A DNA stretch of 64,000 bases from Semisulcospira habei (taxonomy: Eukaryota > Mollusca > Gastropoda > Semisulcospiridae): contig BTPG01000006.1 in NCBI GenBank assembly GCA_036245525.1, positions 74,382,727 through 74,446,726 on the forward strand, given 5' to 3'. Made by a program: the position numbers and the translations under genes. How positions within the stretch are numbered: the first letter of the stretch is position 1; each line of letters begins with the position of its first letter. This document shows, in pieces, positions 41,803 through 51,500 of the stretch. The notes beneath the pieces were generated by a model that saw only the letters and a program-made list of their open reading frames with translations, ran no database searches and was not told the DNA's origin.

Positions 41803-41945
41803 TTTTTTTTTTTTTTTGGGGGGGGGTCCAAAATTTGGCTATTTTTTTAAAACCTATTTCCTGATTTCCTTTGACCTTGACCTTTCAGAGAGATAAATGA
41901 AATTGGTATGTTTAGAAAGGTCTTGTCACAAAGTATCCTTGGGCC
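41210..41945. repeat. ~163-bp satellite, array 3 (left part)
   Basis: About 4.5 monomers occur with 162-166 bp spacing (GGTCTTC at 41514, GGTTTTAC at 41680). TGACCTTGACCTTT lies at 41872-41885. A (TTTA)n tract at 41757-41812 interrupts a monomer. The array continues after SINE-A at 42347. Confidence 0.82.
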
Positions 41946-41956
41946 AAGTGTGAAGA

Positions 41957-42346
41957 TCCCCCACCCGGGTCTGCCCTGGGGGACTTGGGTGGGGTTAGGT
42001 ATTTTTTAGTTCCCAGGGTCACCCTGGTCAGCCCCACAGGGTGGGTTTTTCTCTCTATTCTGGGGCATGTGTTTCTGTCTACCCTTTGTCCATTCACCTG
42101 TATTTGCCTTATTAAAACTCTCCCTACTGTCTGCACTGCCTGTAGCTCTTGATATTGGATGTGTGTTGCTAAATGGTCTTAGCTTTATTTAGCCCCTTGT
42201 GTTAGGTTTATTTAACGTATTTGACCGGCTGGCGACATACATTCAATGTTCTGTTTATTTTTTTTTTTCACAAGCAGTGCAGGCACGTCCTGAGAAAGCC
42301 TTGTTGCTGTCGGGACGTTAAGCAATGTACAATCAATCAATCAATC
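41957..42346 (+). mobile_element. SINE-A reference copy, complete, with 11-bp target-site duplication
   Basis: AAGTGTGAAGA occurs at 41946-41956 and 42347-42357. The element between, about 390 bp, has a GC-rich head (ACCCGGGTCTGCCCTGGGG, GGACTTGGGTGGGG, CCCAGGGTCACCCTGG, CCCCACAGGGTGGG). A middle part follows (GGGGCATGTGTTTCTGTC; AGCTCTTGATATTGGATGTG), then a tail GGGACGTTAAGCAATGTAC with (AATC)n. It interrupts a satellite monomer that can be read across the insertion. No box A/B or 5S-like promoter is recognisable in the head, so whether it is a true Pol III SINE is unknown. Confidence 0.88.
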
Positions 42347-42560
42347 AAGTGTGAAGACTGTTCCTTGAATAGACTCCGAAAAAATGTTTAACATTATTGT
42401 GTTTTCTCGAGTGTTTTTTTTTAGTTTGGTGGTTCTTTTCTTGCAATGTAAATTTATGGTCATCGCATAATTATTTGCTGAATATGTACACACATCATTA
42501 TGAAACATAAAGAATGAATGTCAGTTGAGCACTGAGAAATCCCAGTGAAGAAAGAAACAC

Positions 42561-42706
42561 CCCAATGCGCACAAGGTCATCAGGCCGATGTGGGCCCGTG
42601 CACGGCACAAGGTCATCGGGCTGACGTTGCCTACCGTTGGCCCGTGCACATCTGTGCGTGGGTCAACAGCGCCCGACGTCAGCCTGATGACCTTGTGCAC
42701 ATTGGG
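42561..42706. repeat. Palindromic family P2, copy 1
   Basis: CCCAATGCGCACAAGGTCAT at the left and ATGACCTTGTGCACATTGGG at the right are near-perfect complements. The interior repeats GGTCATC(A/G)GGC(C/T)GA and GGCCCGTGCAC, giving nested inverted repeats. Further copies lie at 55161-55262 and 62588-62646. Confidence 0.75.
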
Positions 42707-42872
42707 CACCCTTAGAAAAGATAATTACAACATAATTCATTTACTGGCAGTCATCCTTTTGGTCTGCAGATGTACACTGGTTGTCTTCCTTAAATCTAGA
42801 GACAACCAGTGAATATCTTCCATAAAAATGATCTTAGGATGCCTTACAACAATGCTAGGCAAATGGGATAAC

Positions 42873-43086
42873 CAAACCCTTTTAGCCCCAACACCCTAAA
42901 GCAGGAAAATGATTGCCCATGATAATACAAGGGTACTGCCAGATTAGCTTGGTGCCTGAAGGCACCAAGCTAACCTGGCACTACCCTTGAATTATCATGG
43001 TCAATTCACCTCCTGCAACTGGTACATAGTCGTTAAGTAACACTTCCAAAATTTGGGAAATGCATCTGTGGGGCTTAAAGGGTTAA
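42873..43086. mobile_element. Palindromic TTAA element (family P1), copy f
   Basis: Inner arms are CCATGATAATACAAGGGTAC/TGCCAGATTAGCTTGGTGCC and their near-exact complement. Outer ends are ACCCTTTTAGCCCCAAC and GTGGGGCTTAAAGGGTTAA; the left TTAA has been lost. Confidence 0.8.
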
Positions 43087-43089
43087 ATC

Positions 43090-44770
43090 TCTTGAGTTTG
43101 AATGTTGCAAAATGAAAGACTCTTTCTGCTCTTCTTTTCCTTTGTAGGCAGAAGAGTTCCCCTGATGTGCCATACGGGCAGTAGCAAACCTCTGTTACCT
43201 GTGCCTACTAACATAGATGGACAAAAAGGGCAGACAAATCTTAGTCGAGGCAAGACTACATCAATAACCAGTTTGTAGCAGCAGAGTTTAACAATCAAGC
43301 TTGCCACGGATCAGTTTGCTTTAACTTGCAATAATTCCTCAGTATAAAATGTAAACTGGGCGAATACTGGTCACCAAGAGGCATATACATTCTCCATGCC
43401 CCAGCTGGTGCCAGGACCTGGTTTGGGGACTGTATGATATTCCTGCACTAGCGTTTCTGTTAATCACAACAAATTACATGTAATGCCCTGCAGTCATACC
43501 TGGTAGCTCTTTCAACATCTAACTGTAGAAGATGGATCGACTATACTGAGGTAATCGCTCAAGGGTGCTGCTTGGTACTACAGGAGTTCACCTCTGCCAT
43601 TTTTGAGACGAGCAAGATTTTCACTGTATAACAATGAAAATCTCACATTCCTCAAAAATGGACATACTGGAATTTGCCAAATAAACTGTAACAGCAAACC
43701 TGAAGAAGCAACAAACTATCCACTGATGCAGGCCTTAAATTTGTTAAGTCACACAAGAGACAGCTTTAATGTCTATTGTCAATACATCTGCTTGACTGTC
43801 AAGAAAATAGTTATCCCTTTACCCTATTGCGTATCTGCATGCAGTCTGCACTGTAAACAATACTGGTAGCTTTGTGCGCAAGAGGTACAAAACACACAAA
43901 TACAATATACAGAGGCAACCGTAACAACAAAAGTGAAATTTTATGGCTTTTTTTAACACATGCATCCTTTCAGAATCGCTCAACCAGCTAAACAGATATT
44001 GATGGCAAAGAAAACATTGATAAAAATGAATCAACAATGTTGCGTTCATTGTGAAAACAAGATTACCAGGACTCGGCCACTTCGGTAGTGCCAACTAAAA
44101 ACAAATTTGTTACATTGCTTCAAAAATGTATGTTAAGCTGATCCGTTTAAAACAAAGTTTTATCCGTGCTACTGCATTAGCTCTATAGACTAGTCGCAAA
44201 GAAAAGTATAGCGCAATAAGAGAAAAAGAGGGCTGGGTGGCACTAGCTAATCTATAAATTTGCCAAGATGGGCTTTAAGCTGCTGTGAAGTGAGGGTGAG
44301 AAGTTTAAAGTGTTCTCTGGGAGGGAAAAATGGGTAGATGGGTAGGTCCCACCATACACCACACATTGAGTTGAAGCCTCAAAAAGATAATGAGCAGAGG
44401 TGAGAAGGGAGAGGGGGTCCTGATGGTGCGCTAAGCTGATAAGCCATTAATCCTTCAGCTGTCACAGTTAATGCATGTTTTGTAACTCTGCTAACTATAC
44501 ACATTATTTTAGAGAAAAATTCTACACAGTGCCTGTTTGCAAATAAAAGTAAAATGGTTACCAGCAACCTGCAAGCAACTTACCTTGGTTGTTATCCAAG
44601 AACATTTCTTCTCTAAAATAGAAATGAACTTTTTCACACACACGTTCACTATATTTAGCAACCAGGCTTTTTTTAATGCATGAAGAAATGAAGGTAGAAT
44701 AAAAGCTGTCGTCTGGTCCAAAGAAGATCTAAACAGTGAACTTTTTCCTCAGGCCAGACCTATGCTGTTA
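43090..44770. other. No recognised gene
   Basis: A decayed P1-like piece may lie near 43530-43585 (GATCGACTATACTGAGG ... CTCAAGGGTGCTGC) and a P3-like half at 43377-43430. Short frames on both strands have no supportable identity. Confidence 0.3.
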
Positions 44771-44774
44771 GTCT

Positions 44775-44925
44775 TAACCCCCTTGTGCATGCAGCCACCA
44801 GTACTGTATACTGTAGCTGCATGTACACAAAGATTAATCCTCTGGCAGTTAGTAGCGCTCTTCATCATGATGATTCCCACAGAAATCGTGACAAAAAGAG
44901 CTATGGACACCCAAAGGGTTAACCG
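44775..44925. repeat. Two adjacent TTAACCC-type hairpins
   Basis: TTAACCCCCTTGTGCATGCA ... TGCATGTACACAAAGATTAA forms one imperfect inverted repeat. ATTAATCCTCTGGCAGTTAG ... CACCCAAAGGGTTAA follows directly and resembles the hairpins at 8557 and 15140. Confidence 0.5.
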
Positions 44926-45109
44926 ACTTAAAGCAGTACCAGCAAATGCCAGATGGAACACAAGTGGAACCCTAATGCCAAATTCCAAACTCCTGGAAGT
45001 GTCCCTGAAAGAAAGTGAACACTTCTTTACAGTTTAGCTTATGTATGAACCATGAAATGAAATGATGGTTCCATGAATGCACAACATGGAAGCTATTCTG
45101 GCGCCACCC

Positions 45110-45306
45110 TTAACCCAATTAGCCACAAATCCCTACAGCAGGAGACAGATGGACTATGATAATAATAGCTTGGCACCTGAAGGTGCCAAGCTAATCTGGC
45201 ACTACCCTTGAATTATCATGGTCCATCCATCTCCTGCAACTGGTGCATGATTGGTAAGTGATACCTCCAAAATTTCAGAAATGTGGCCTTGGGGCTAAAT
45301 AGGTTA
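45110..45306. mobile_element. Palindromic TTAA element (family P1), copy g
   Basis: TTAA occurs at 45110-45113 and 45303-45306 (197 bp). The left inner arm is partly deleted (ACTATGATAATAATAGCTTG), the right arm complete (GGTGCCAAGCTAATCTGGCA, then CTACCCTTGAATTATCATGG). The paired outer arms CAGCAGGAGACAGATGGAC and CCATCCATCTCCTGC are retained. Confidence 0.8.
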
Positions 45307-45414
45307 AACTGTTGTGGTCAATCCATCTTCTGACAGTGGCCCCAACCTTCAGAACTATCATGCAATTTTCGGAGATTTGCCGTAAGGACTTCTTTACAGG
45401 TGTGGAGACATCTT

Positions 45415-45503
45415 CTATGACAGTTCATGGGTGGTGCCATAATACTTTGGCGCCTACAGGCACCAATCTATTTTGGAATCACCCTTGATCTATCTTGGTC
45501 GAC
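45415..45503. mobile_element. Palindromic family P1, diverged copy h (core)
   Basis: GACAGTTCATGGGTGGTGCC / TTTGGCGCC and GGCACCAATCTATTTTGG...CACCCTTGATC pair imperfectly. Outer ends are not clear. Confidence 0.6.
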
Positions 45504-45547
45504 CTGTATCCTGTTGTAGATTGTCAGAGTTTGATGGGCCAATCCAA

Positions 45548-45638
45548 CATTATGATAGTTCAAGGATGGTGCCAGAATACCTTGGCGCCTTGAGGCACCA
45601 AGCTATTCTGGCACCAGCCTTGAACTACCATGGTTGAT
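45548..45638. mobile_element. Palindromic family P1, copy i (core)
   Basis: ATTATGATAGTTCAAGGATG, GTGCCAGAATACCTTGGCGCC and GGCACCAAGCTATTCTGGCA, CCTTGAACTACCATGG pair with a few mismatches around a TTGA loop. Confidence 0.7.
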
Positions 45639-45639
45639 C

Positions 45640-46895
45640 GGTCTCCTGTTGTTGAGTGCCAGGGTTTGATGGGCTCGGCTAAAATGGTGATCAGAGGTGA
45701 ACAATGAAGCAGCGGTAAAGATGTCCAGACATCTGACTGGAGGTGTCCACCAACACAAGATCCTGCCCTGCCATGATGAGACTTAAGGCTGTCTGTGGAC
45801 ACTCGCAGTTCCTTGGCCTTGTCCTAGCTCCCTCAGGCCTGTAAACAGATTAGTAAACACTATTCAGTGAACATGTATGAGTAGTAGGGACAAGTTTAGG
45901 AAAATAATATCTTTTAGCATTGAAGCATACATTTTGGATTCATTTATTATTCTTTCACTTTTACATTTTAGAGTTTAATTTTGTTTGGTTCAAAGTATGT
46001 CCAAATGCCTGTTTATCACAAATTTAACAAGTTCTTACTGTTGCTGCTGGTGTTTCTGCTCAACAAATGCTTACCCGCCATCTACAGTGCTATGTTAAAT
46101 GAAGGCTGCAAAGCAGGATGATGATCATGCAGTGCGGTGTATGCAAGCAGGCAGTTAGAACCAGGCTGATGCAAGCAGGCAACTGGAATCAGGCTCGAAC
46201 CAATCCCATCCCAAATTAATGCGCAGATGGTCCTTCTCCGGCATGACTGGCATCGTAGTATCTGGACAAACCACTTTCTGCGTTTCTGACAGAGTCTGTC
46301 TCAGACTGAATGCAGTATATCACTACGCACCCATTTATCAAAGGAAAACATGAAACATCAGTCAGTTCCAGTGCATGACCACAAGGGAATCACAGAGTTG
46401 AACTACAGCACTTCCTGTCATATCACTATAGTCAGTCTCACTAAATCAATCGGAACACTTTGTTCAAAGAATGAATAAAAACAGCACACACATATTGCTA
46501 CATAAGATACATGTATGTCTGTTAAACACTGTCACAACACTTAAGGTCAAGCACCACCTTTCAATTCTGTAATCATTTGCAAAATCAGTGTCGATAGCAC
46601 TAACACTCAATGCACTTCTTGTCTTCTTGAAGGTAGAAGAGTACAGAGCTGTTACAAGATCACAAAGGCTGACTTTACCATTCACAGCGAGTCATCTCCA
46701 GGTGACACTCACAGCATTAGAAACCATGAGCACCAAAGAACATTTAAAGCAACAAAAACATACCACTAAAACATTAATTATTATATGTCAGTTGAAGCTT
46801 CTAACAATAATAAAGAACATTTGTTTTTGCACTGTACTGAACTTGGCGTGATTAAAATCACAACAAGTTTTAACCCTACTCAAGTTCCCTTAAGC
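45640..46895. other. No recognised gene between P1 elements and the ZC3H14-like gene
   Basis: A duplicated motif, CAAGCAGGCA(A/G)(C/T)..GAA(C/T)CAGGCT, occurs at about 46144 and 46170. No exon with CCCH-type zinc finger spacing was found on the minus strand, where the missing C-terminal domain of the ZC3H14-like gene would be expected. Confidence 0.3.
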
Positions 46896-46898
46896 CTC

Positions 46899-47069
46899 TT
46901 AACCCCACGGCCGCATTTCTAAATTTTTGGAAGCATTGTCTAGCAACTATGTACCAGTTGTAGGAGATGGATTGGTCATAATTCGGGTGCCAAGCTCATC
47001 TGGCACTACCCTTGAATTATCATGATCAATTCATCTCCTGCTGCAGGGTCCCAGGGCTAAATGGGTTAA
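46899..47069. mobile_element. Palindromic TTAA element (family P1), copy j with lost left arm
   Basis: TTAACCCC at 46899 and GGCTAAATGGGTTAA at 47066-47069 mark the ends. GTTGTAGGAGATGGATTGG and GATCAATTCATCTCCTGC are the outer arms. Only the right inner arm remains (GGTGCCAAGCTCATCTGGCA). It lies about 250 bp downstream of the ZC3H14-like stop codon. Confidence 0.72.
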
Positions 47070-47313
47070 GATATAAGCTGAATACTCTAACAGTTGAGTT
47101 TTAAAACTTAGATGGTAGAGTATTCAACTTGTGTCCAAAAGGAATTTACAGCGAAATAACAAAAATCAATGCTTAAAAAATAAAAATATTAGCTCTTAAA
47201 TCATCATGTAATTTCTTTGGTGCTCAAGGATTCTAGTACAGCTGTCAATGTAACCTCTGAGAATGATGGGATTTTTGTGATGCTGTCTGTCATCTGCTCA
47301 AAGTTTATGTAGT

Positions 47314-50300
47314 TTAAACTCTTTTCAACTTGATTATTCGCCTGATATGTCCCTGTGAGTCTGAATCATCAGAGCTATCATCAGTACTGTCTTTTCTCAC
47401 TGGCACCTGTATAATCAGCTTCTCACCGTCTTTCATATCAAGTGCCTTCTTGTCATCACCTTCATCTGAAGAAACTGAACTCTTACGCTTTGGGCGTTTC
47501 TCTGATAAATGTTGTTCTTCACCCTTTGCAGTTTTTGTTACATTCATTGGTTTGTCTGAAATACGTTTCGAGTGCGGCGATTTTTCTCTAGATGCTTTCT
47601 TCAGCATTGCACTTTCTTGTGAATTCTTAGGTAATACAGTTTCTTCTATTTCAGGATTCGGTTTCAAGAGTTTGTTTGGTATGGCAACAGAATCTGAACT
47701 AGAAGTTGAATCACGTTTTCTTTTGTGGCTGTCTTTGTGAATGCTGCCTGCTGTCTGCTTAATATCAGTCTTGCTTGTAGAACAATCTTTTTTGGTTTTG
47801 CTGGTAGATTCATCTTTACCACTGAATTTGCTGGCAACTCCCTCTTTTGGTTTTGAATCACCTGCATGCTGAGAACTGTTCTTGCTGACTGGTTTGGAGT
47901 GGGACTCTTTCCTGGAAACAGAACTAGAAGTAGAAATAGCATCACTGTCTGAAGTGGAAGCATTAGACCTTACTGAACTGCTGCCTGACTGTTTGCTTTT
48001 CTTTTCCACAGATGCTGAGCGCCTTTCTTTCTCTCTATCAGAGGCAGGAGAAGCTTTTGCTACAGTTCCTTGCTTCCCACTGTGAACACTACTGTTAGAC
48101 TTTTCTGGTTTGCTACTGGACTGTTTGGTCTTGTCTTGTACAGCTGGCAAAGACTTTGACTTTTCCTTTCTAACCTGTACAGGGTCAGAGGCAATAGAAG
48201 CAGTCTTCTGCTTCTCACTGTCTCTGACACTGCTACGACTAGTTGCACTAGACTGAGACAATGTGCTCTTGTCTCCTGCAGAGGATGACAATTTAAATTT
48301 CATTTTTTGTGGCAGCGACTGGTCAGGTGCAGAAGTAGGGTCCTTAAGAGATTTGTACTTCTCACCGACTCCTGAAACTGATTTTGTGTCTGACGATTTG
48401 CTTTTGCCTCCTGCTGATGATGATGTCTTGATTGTCACTTTCCTGGGCAGTGGCTGCTCAGAGGCTGAGGATACATCCTTGACAAGATTTTGCTTGTCAC
48501 TGTCTTTAGCAATGCCTTGACTTTCAGCAGCAGACCGAGCTGACTTGGTGTTTGAATGTTTGCGGTTTTCACCAGGAGAGGAAGATATTTTTACTGTCAC
48601 TTTCCGTGGTAGTGGTTGCTCCAAGGTAGAGGATTCATCCTGTCCTGTTTTTGGCTTCTCACTGCCACTAGTATTGGTAACACGTTGGCTTTCCAAAATA
48701 GACTGAGCTGATTTGGTGTCTGTATGTTTACTCCTTTCAACATAGGAAGAAGAATGTTTTACTGTAACTTTCCGTGGCAGTGGTTGCTCAGACGCAGAGG
48801 CAGATGATGCATTCTTTGCAGGCTTTTGCTTCTCTCTGTCTTGACTATCAGTTATTGACTTGCAGTCAGGTTTTTTGCTTTTGTCACCAGTTGAGGATGT
48901 TTTTATTTTCACTTTATGTGGTAGTGGTTGCTCAAAAGATGCACTCTTTGTTCGTTTGTGCTCCTCACCGTCTTTCGCACCAATACTCCTTTCAGCAGCA
49001 GAGTTAGCTGATTTGCTCTTGTCTTCATCAGATGAAAGTTTCAGTTTCTCCTTCTTGGCCTGTGCTGGGTCAGACACAGTAGGAGTGGAGGTCATTTTCT
49101 GATTATTTGGGTTAGATTTTTGCTCCTTATTGTCTTTAGGAACATCCTGACTTCCAACAGTAGACCGAGATGTTTTGCTATGAGACTCTTTGCTACTGTC
49201 ACCAGATGATGACAATTTTGTCTTCTCTTTCCTACGCTGTGCTGCATCAGAAGTTTTCTGATTATCCGAACATTTTTGCTTTACAATGTCTTCAACTTTC
49301 ACTTTATCAGTGCTAGGCTGTGGTGTTTTGGTACCTGATTGTTTGCTCTTCTCTCCTGAAGAAGACACATGTTTTACTTTCATTTTTTGTTGTAGCAGTT
49401 TTTCTGAGATAGAAGAAGCATCCTTAGGCTTCACAGTGGCAGCAACCTGGCCTACAGTTCCATCAGCAGACTCAGCTGATTTATCGACTGGCAGCTTGTT
49501 TTTGGCCCCTGCAGCTGGCTTTGGTTTGCTAGGCAGTGGATCTGAGCCAAGAGAAGCAGTCTTGTGTTTAGAGGCATCTGTCTTTGGCATATTGCTGTCT
49601 CTAACACTGCCCTGAGTAGCAGCACTTAATTCAGTCAATGTTTTGTCCGACTTTCTGTTTCTTTCATTGGAAGATGGTGTTTTGACTTTCTCTTTCTTGG
49701 GCTGTGCACTCTGGGACTGGAAGTCAGATGAAACCTTCTTTAGGTTTATTTTATTCACACCGTCTCTCATGTTGCCCTCACTAGACTCTGCTGGTCTGCT
49801 GTCTGATTCATTATTTTCTGCTACAGATAAAGTTTCAGCTTTCACTTTCCTCTCAGACAGCTCTGACTCAGTCTCAGATACACTAGACAATTCCTTTTCT
49901 ACAGTCATTTTTTTCTCACAGTTTCCCTCTTCTTTTTTCATACCAGACAGTGCCGACTTGCTAACATTTGAATGTTCCTCAGCACACTGTACAATTTTGC
50001 CATTTCCACTATCTCTGACAATGCCTTCCCTTTTAGTGCTACGACCAGATAATGCTGATTTATTGTTTGCCTGTTCTTCAGATGAAACATGCTCTACAGT
50101 TTTGACCATCTGACCATCTATGGCTATGTCAGCACTTTCACAAGTGTCAGCACTAGACAATGATGATTTACTGTTGGATTGTTCCTGAGAGAAGGTGAGC
50201 TTTACAGTTGTGTCCTTATTGTCTTTTACAGCATCTCCACTTTTGGCACCAACACCCTCTACAGTCTTGTCACTTGTATTGTCTTGGATATTCTGACCAT

Positions 50301-51432
50301 CAGCATCAGTTTGAATTAAACTGCTGTGCGTGCTTTCTCCTGCAGATGGTGACAGCACCACTTTTTTTGTCTCGGAGTTAAATTCTGAACCAGAGGCTGA
50401 TGAAGCATTTTCTTCATTACTGCTCATGGATTTTTGCTTCACACAGTCTCTGATCACATCTGGACCACCTGAAACATCATTTTTCACTTCACACGTGTTA
50501 ATCTCTGCATCAGCGGTACTGACAGAGTAAGGATGGTCCTTACCACTTGGTTCAGACTGAGATGTTTCTCCTTCAATCAAAGTTTCCTTCCGTGTGGCAC
50601 TATCAACAACACTGGGATCATGGGGAGACTTATTACTGCCTGTCTTCTCGACAGCAGAATTGGGTGCAGCGCCACTGTCTGACTCCAAGTCTGGGGCACC
50701 AGGCGGAATAACTAGCAGGGTTTCAGTCTCTTGTACTTTATCAACATGTGGCATTTCATCTGACCCTGTTTCTAACTTTAGTTCCACTGATTCATTCTGC
50801 CCTGCTGTCTCCACTTGAAACTCTGCTTCTGGTTCATTTTCCACCAATGGCACAAGTGTCAACTCAGACTCCTGTACACCTAGCACTGGTTCTGACTCAG
50901 TTTCTTGTTCTATGGGCAGAGTTGCCGATTCCACAATGCTCAGCGAGTTAGAGTCTGAATCTGTAGCGCTCCTGGTCTTTTTGGTGACGTTAGCATTGAG
51001 GCGATCGTCAGCAATAGGTGAGGTCCTCCTTTTTACACCCTTCTCTTTCTTAACAACATTAGCACTGCTGACACTACTCTTACTGTTTGGCTTAGACTTC
51101 CGTGCTTTCTTTTGAAAGCTAAACTCAGAATCTGAGGCTGATGCACTTGACTGGTCTGAGGACAGAAGTGGTTTCACCATCACAGTTATTGGCTCTGATG
51201 TGACTGACTGCAGTCGAGCAAGGAGACCGTGTAACCATGATGTGAAAATTTCAGTGCTGTCACCTAGAAAAAGTCCGAGGTCTTCGATCATCTGCTCCTC
51301 ACTTCTTTTGTTTGCGACCATCACCATGACGTAGTCAGGAAGCTCATCCTCTCCGATGAATATACCAAGCTCTTTGAGCTTGGCTTTAATAGCAGTTCTG
51401 ATTTTCAAGCTTATTTCGTTGCTAACTTCCAT
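47314..51432 (-). CDS. ZC3H14: ZC3H14/Nab2-like protein: PWI-like N-terminal domain plus giant disordered region
   Basis: The frame is 1,372 codons without interruption. Residues 1-80 (EISLKIRTAIKAKL, ELPDYVMVMVANKRSEEQM, DLGLFLG, FTSWLHGLLARLQSVT) match the PWI-like domain at the N terminus of ZC3H14, a nuclear polyadenosine-RNA-binding protein whose domain contacts the nuclear pore/mRNA export machinery. The rest is Ser/Lys/Glu-rich and disordered. About nine repeats of ~53 residues with core EQPLPRKVTVK.SSS..KSK lie between about residues 675 and 1100, and KRKR- and KRPKRK-type nuclear signals between about 1200 and 1340. It ends in HIRRIIKLKRV. The family's five C-terminal CCCH fingers are absent. 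Either they lie in later exons (a possible donor, ACG|GTGAGA, is at 47427/47426) or this is a finger-less form. Start chosen: AAAATGG at 51432, aligned with the family start. The symbol rests on the N-terminal domain only. Confidence 0.75.
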   Translation of the reverse strand: MEVSNEISLKIRTAIKAKLKELGIFIGEDELPDYVMVMVANKRSEEQMIEDLGLFLGDSTEIFTSWLHGLLARLQSVTSEPITVMVKPLLSSDQSSASASDSEFSFQKKARKSKPNSKSSVSSANVVKKEKGVKRRTSPIADDRLNANVTKKTRSATDSDSNSLSIVESATLPIEQETESEPVLGVQESELTLVPLVENEPEAEFQVETAGQNESVELKLETGSDEMPHVDKVQETETLLVIPPGAPDLESDSGAAPNSAVEKTGSNKSPHDPSVVDSATRKETLIEGETSQSEPSGKDHPYSVSTADAEINTCEVKNDVSGGPDVIRDCVKQKSMSSNEENASSASGSEFNSETKKVVLSPSAGESTHSSLIQTDADGQNIQDNTSDKTVEGVGAKSGDAVKDNKDTTVKLTFSQEQSNSKSSLSSADTCESADIAIDGQMVKTVEHVSSEEQANNKSALSGRSTKREGIVRDSGNGKIVQCAEEHSNVSKSALSGMKKEEGNCEKKMTVEKELSSVSETESELSERKVKAETLSVAENNESDSRPAESSEGNMRDGVNKINLKKVSSDFQSQSAQPKKEKVKTPSSNERNRKSDKTLTELSAATQGSVRDSNMPKTDASKHKTASLGSDPLPSKPKPAAGAKNKLPVDKSAESADGTVGQVAATVKPKDASSISEKLLQQKMKVKHVSSSGEKSKQSGTKTPQPSTDKVKVEDIVKQKCSDNQKTSDAAQRRKEKTKLSSSGDSSKESHSKTSRSTVGSQDVPKDNKEQKSNPNNQKMTSTPTVSDPAQAKKEKLKLSSDEDKSKSANSAAERSIGAKDGEEHKRTKSASFEQPLPHKVKIKTSSTGDKSKKPDCKSITDSQDREKQKPAKNASSASASEQPLPRKVTVKHSSSYVERSKHTDTKSAQSILESQRVTNTSGSEKPKTGQDESSTLEQPLPRKVTVKISSSPGENRKHSNTKSARSAAESQGIAKDSDKQNLVKDVSSASEQPLPRKVTIKTSSSAGGKSKSSDTKSVSGVGEKYKSLKDPTSAPDQSLPQKMKFKLSSSAGDKSTLSQSSATSRSSVRDSEKQKTASIASDPVQVRKEKSKSLPAVQDKTKQSSSKPEKSNSSVHSGKQGTVAKASPASDREKERRSASVEKKSKQSGSSSVRSNASTSDSDAISTSSSVSRKESHSKPVSKNSSQHAGDSKPKEGVASKFSGKDESTSKTKKDCSTSKTDIKQTAGSIHKDSHKRKRDSTSSSDSVAIPNKLLKPNPEIEETVLPKNSQESAMLKKASREKSPHSKRISDKPMNVTKTAKGEEQHLSEKRPKRKSSVSSDEGDDKKALDMKDGEKLIIQVPVRKDSTDDSSDDSDSQGHIRRIIKLKRV
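48000..49400 (-). repeat. Coding tandem repeat, ~160 bp / ~53 residues
   Basis: Within the ZC3H14-like frame the block (S/L)EQPLPRKVT(V/I)K.SSS recurs at about 48436, 48596, 48765 and 48920 (plus-strand positions of the block), with more diverged units (AQAKKEKLKLSS, AQRRKEKTKLSSS, DQSLPQKMKFKLSSS, VQVRKEKSKSLP) on either side. Spacing is roughly 150-170 bp and the reading frame is kept throughout, so the repeat grew by in-frame duplication. Confidence 0.8.
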
Positions 51433-51500
51433 TTTCTACATTCGGCATCGATGCAAACGACTGTTCGGCGTTATCTCCCTTTCTATCCGTCTTTTTATGC
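51433..51500 (-). promoter_or_regulatory. 5' leader of the ZC3H14-like gene with GGGAGATAACG motif
   Basis: Directly upstream of the ATG, read on the minus strand, AAAGGGAGATAACGCCGAAC is followed about 40 bases later by AAAATGG. GGGAGATAAC is an over-represented motif in gastropod sequences (general knowledge). No TATA box is evident. Whether the leader is spliced cannot be told. Confidence 0.4.

Noticed and set aside
43083..44094. Search for CCCH zinc finger exons of the ZC3H14-like gene
   Set aside because: No minus-strand stretch with repeated C-x5-C-x4/5-C-x3-H spacing was found by eye; a profile search would be needed to exclude short exons.
45560..45802. 80-codon minus-strand frame
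   Set aside because: It begins in unique sequence but ends inside a P1 palindrome; no family resemblance.
49286..50113. Several plus-strand frames of 70-156 codons across 47.3-51.1 kb
   Set aside because: All lie antisense to the 1,372-codon ZC3H14-like frame and mirror its repetitive composition.
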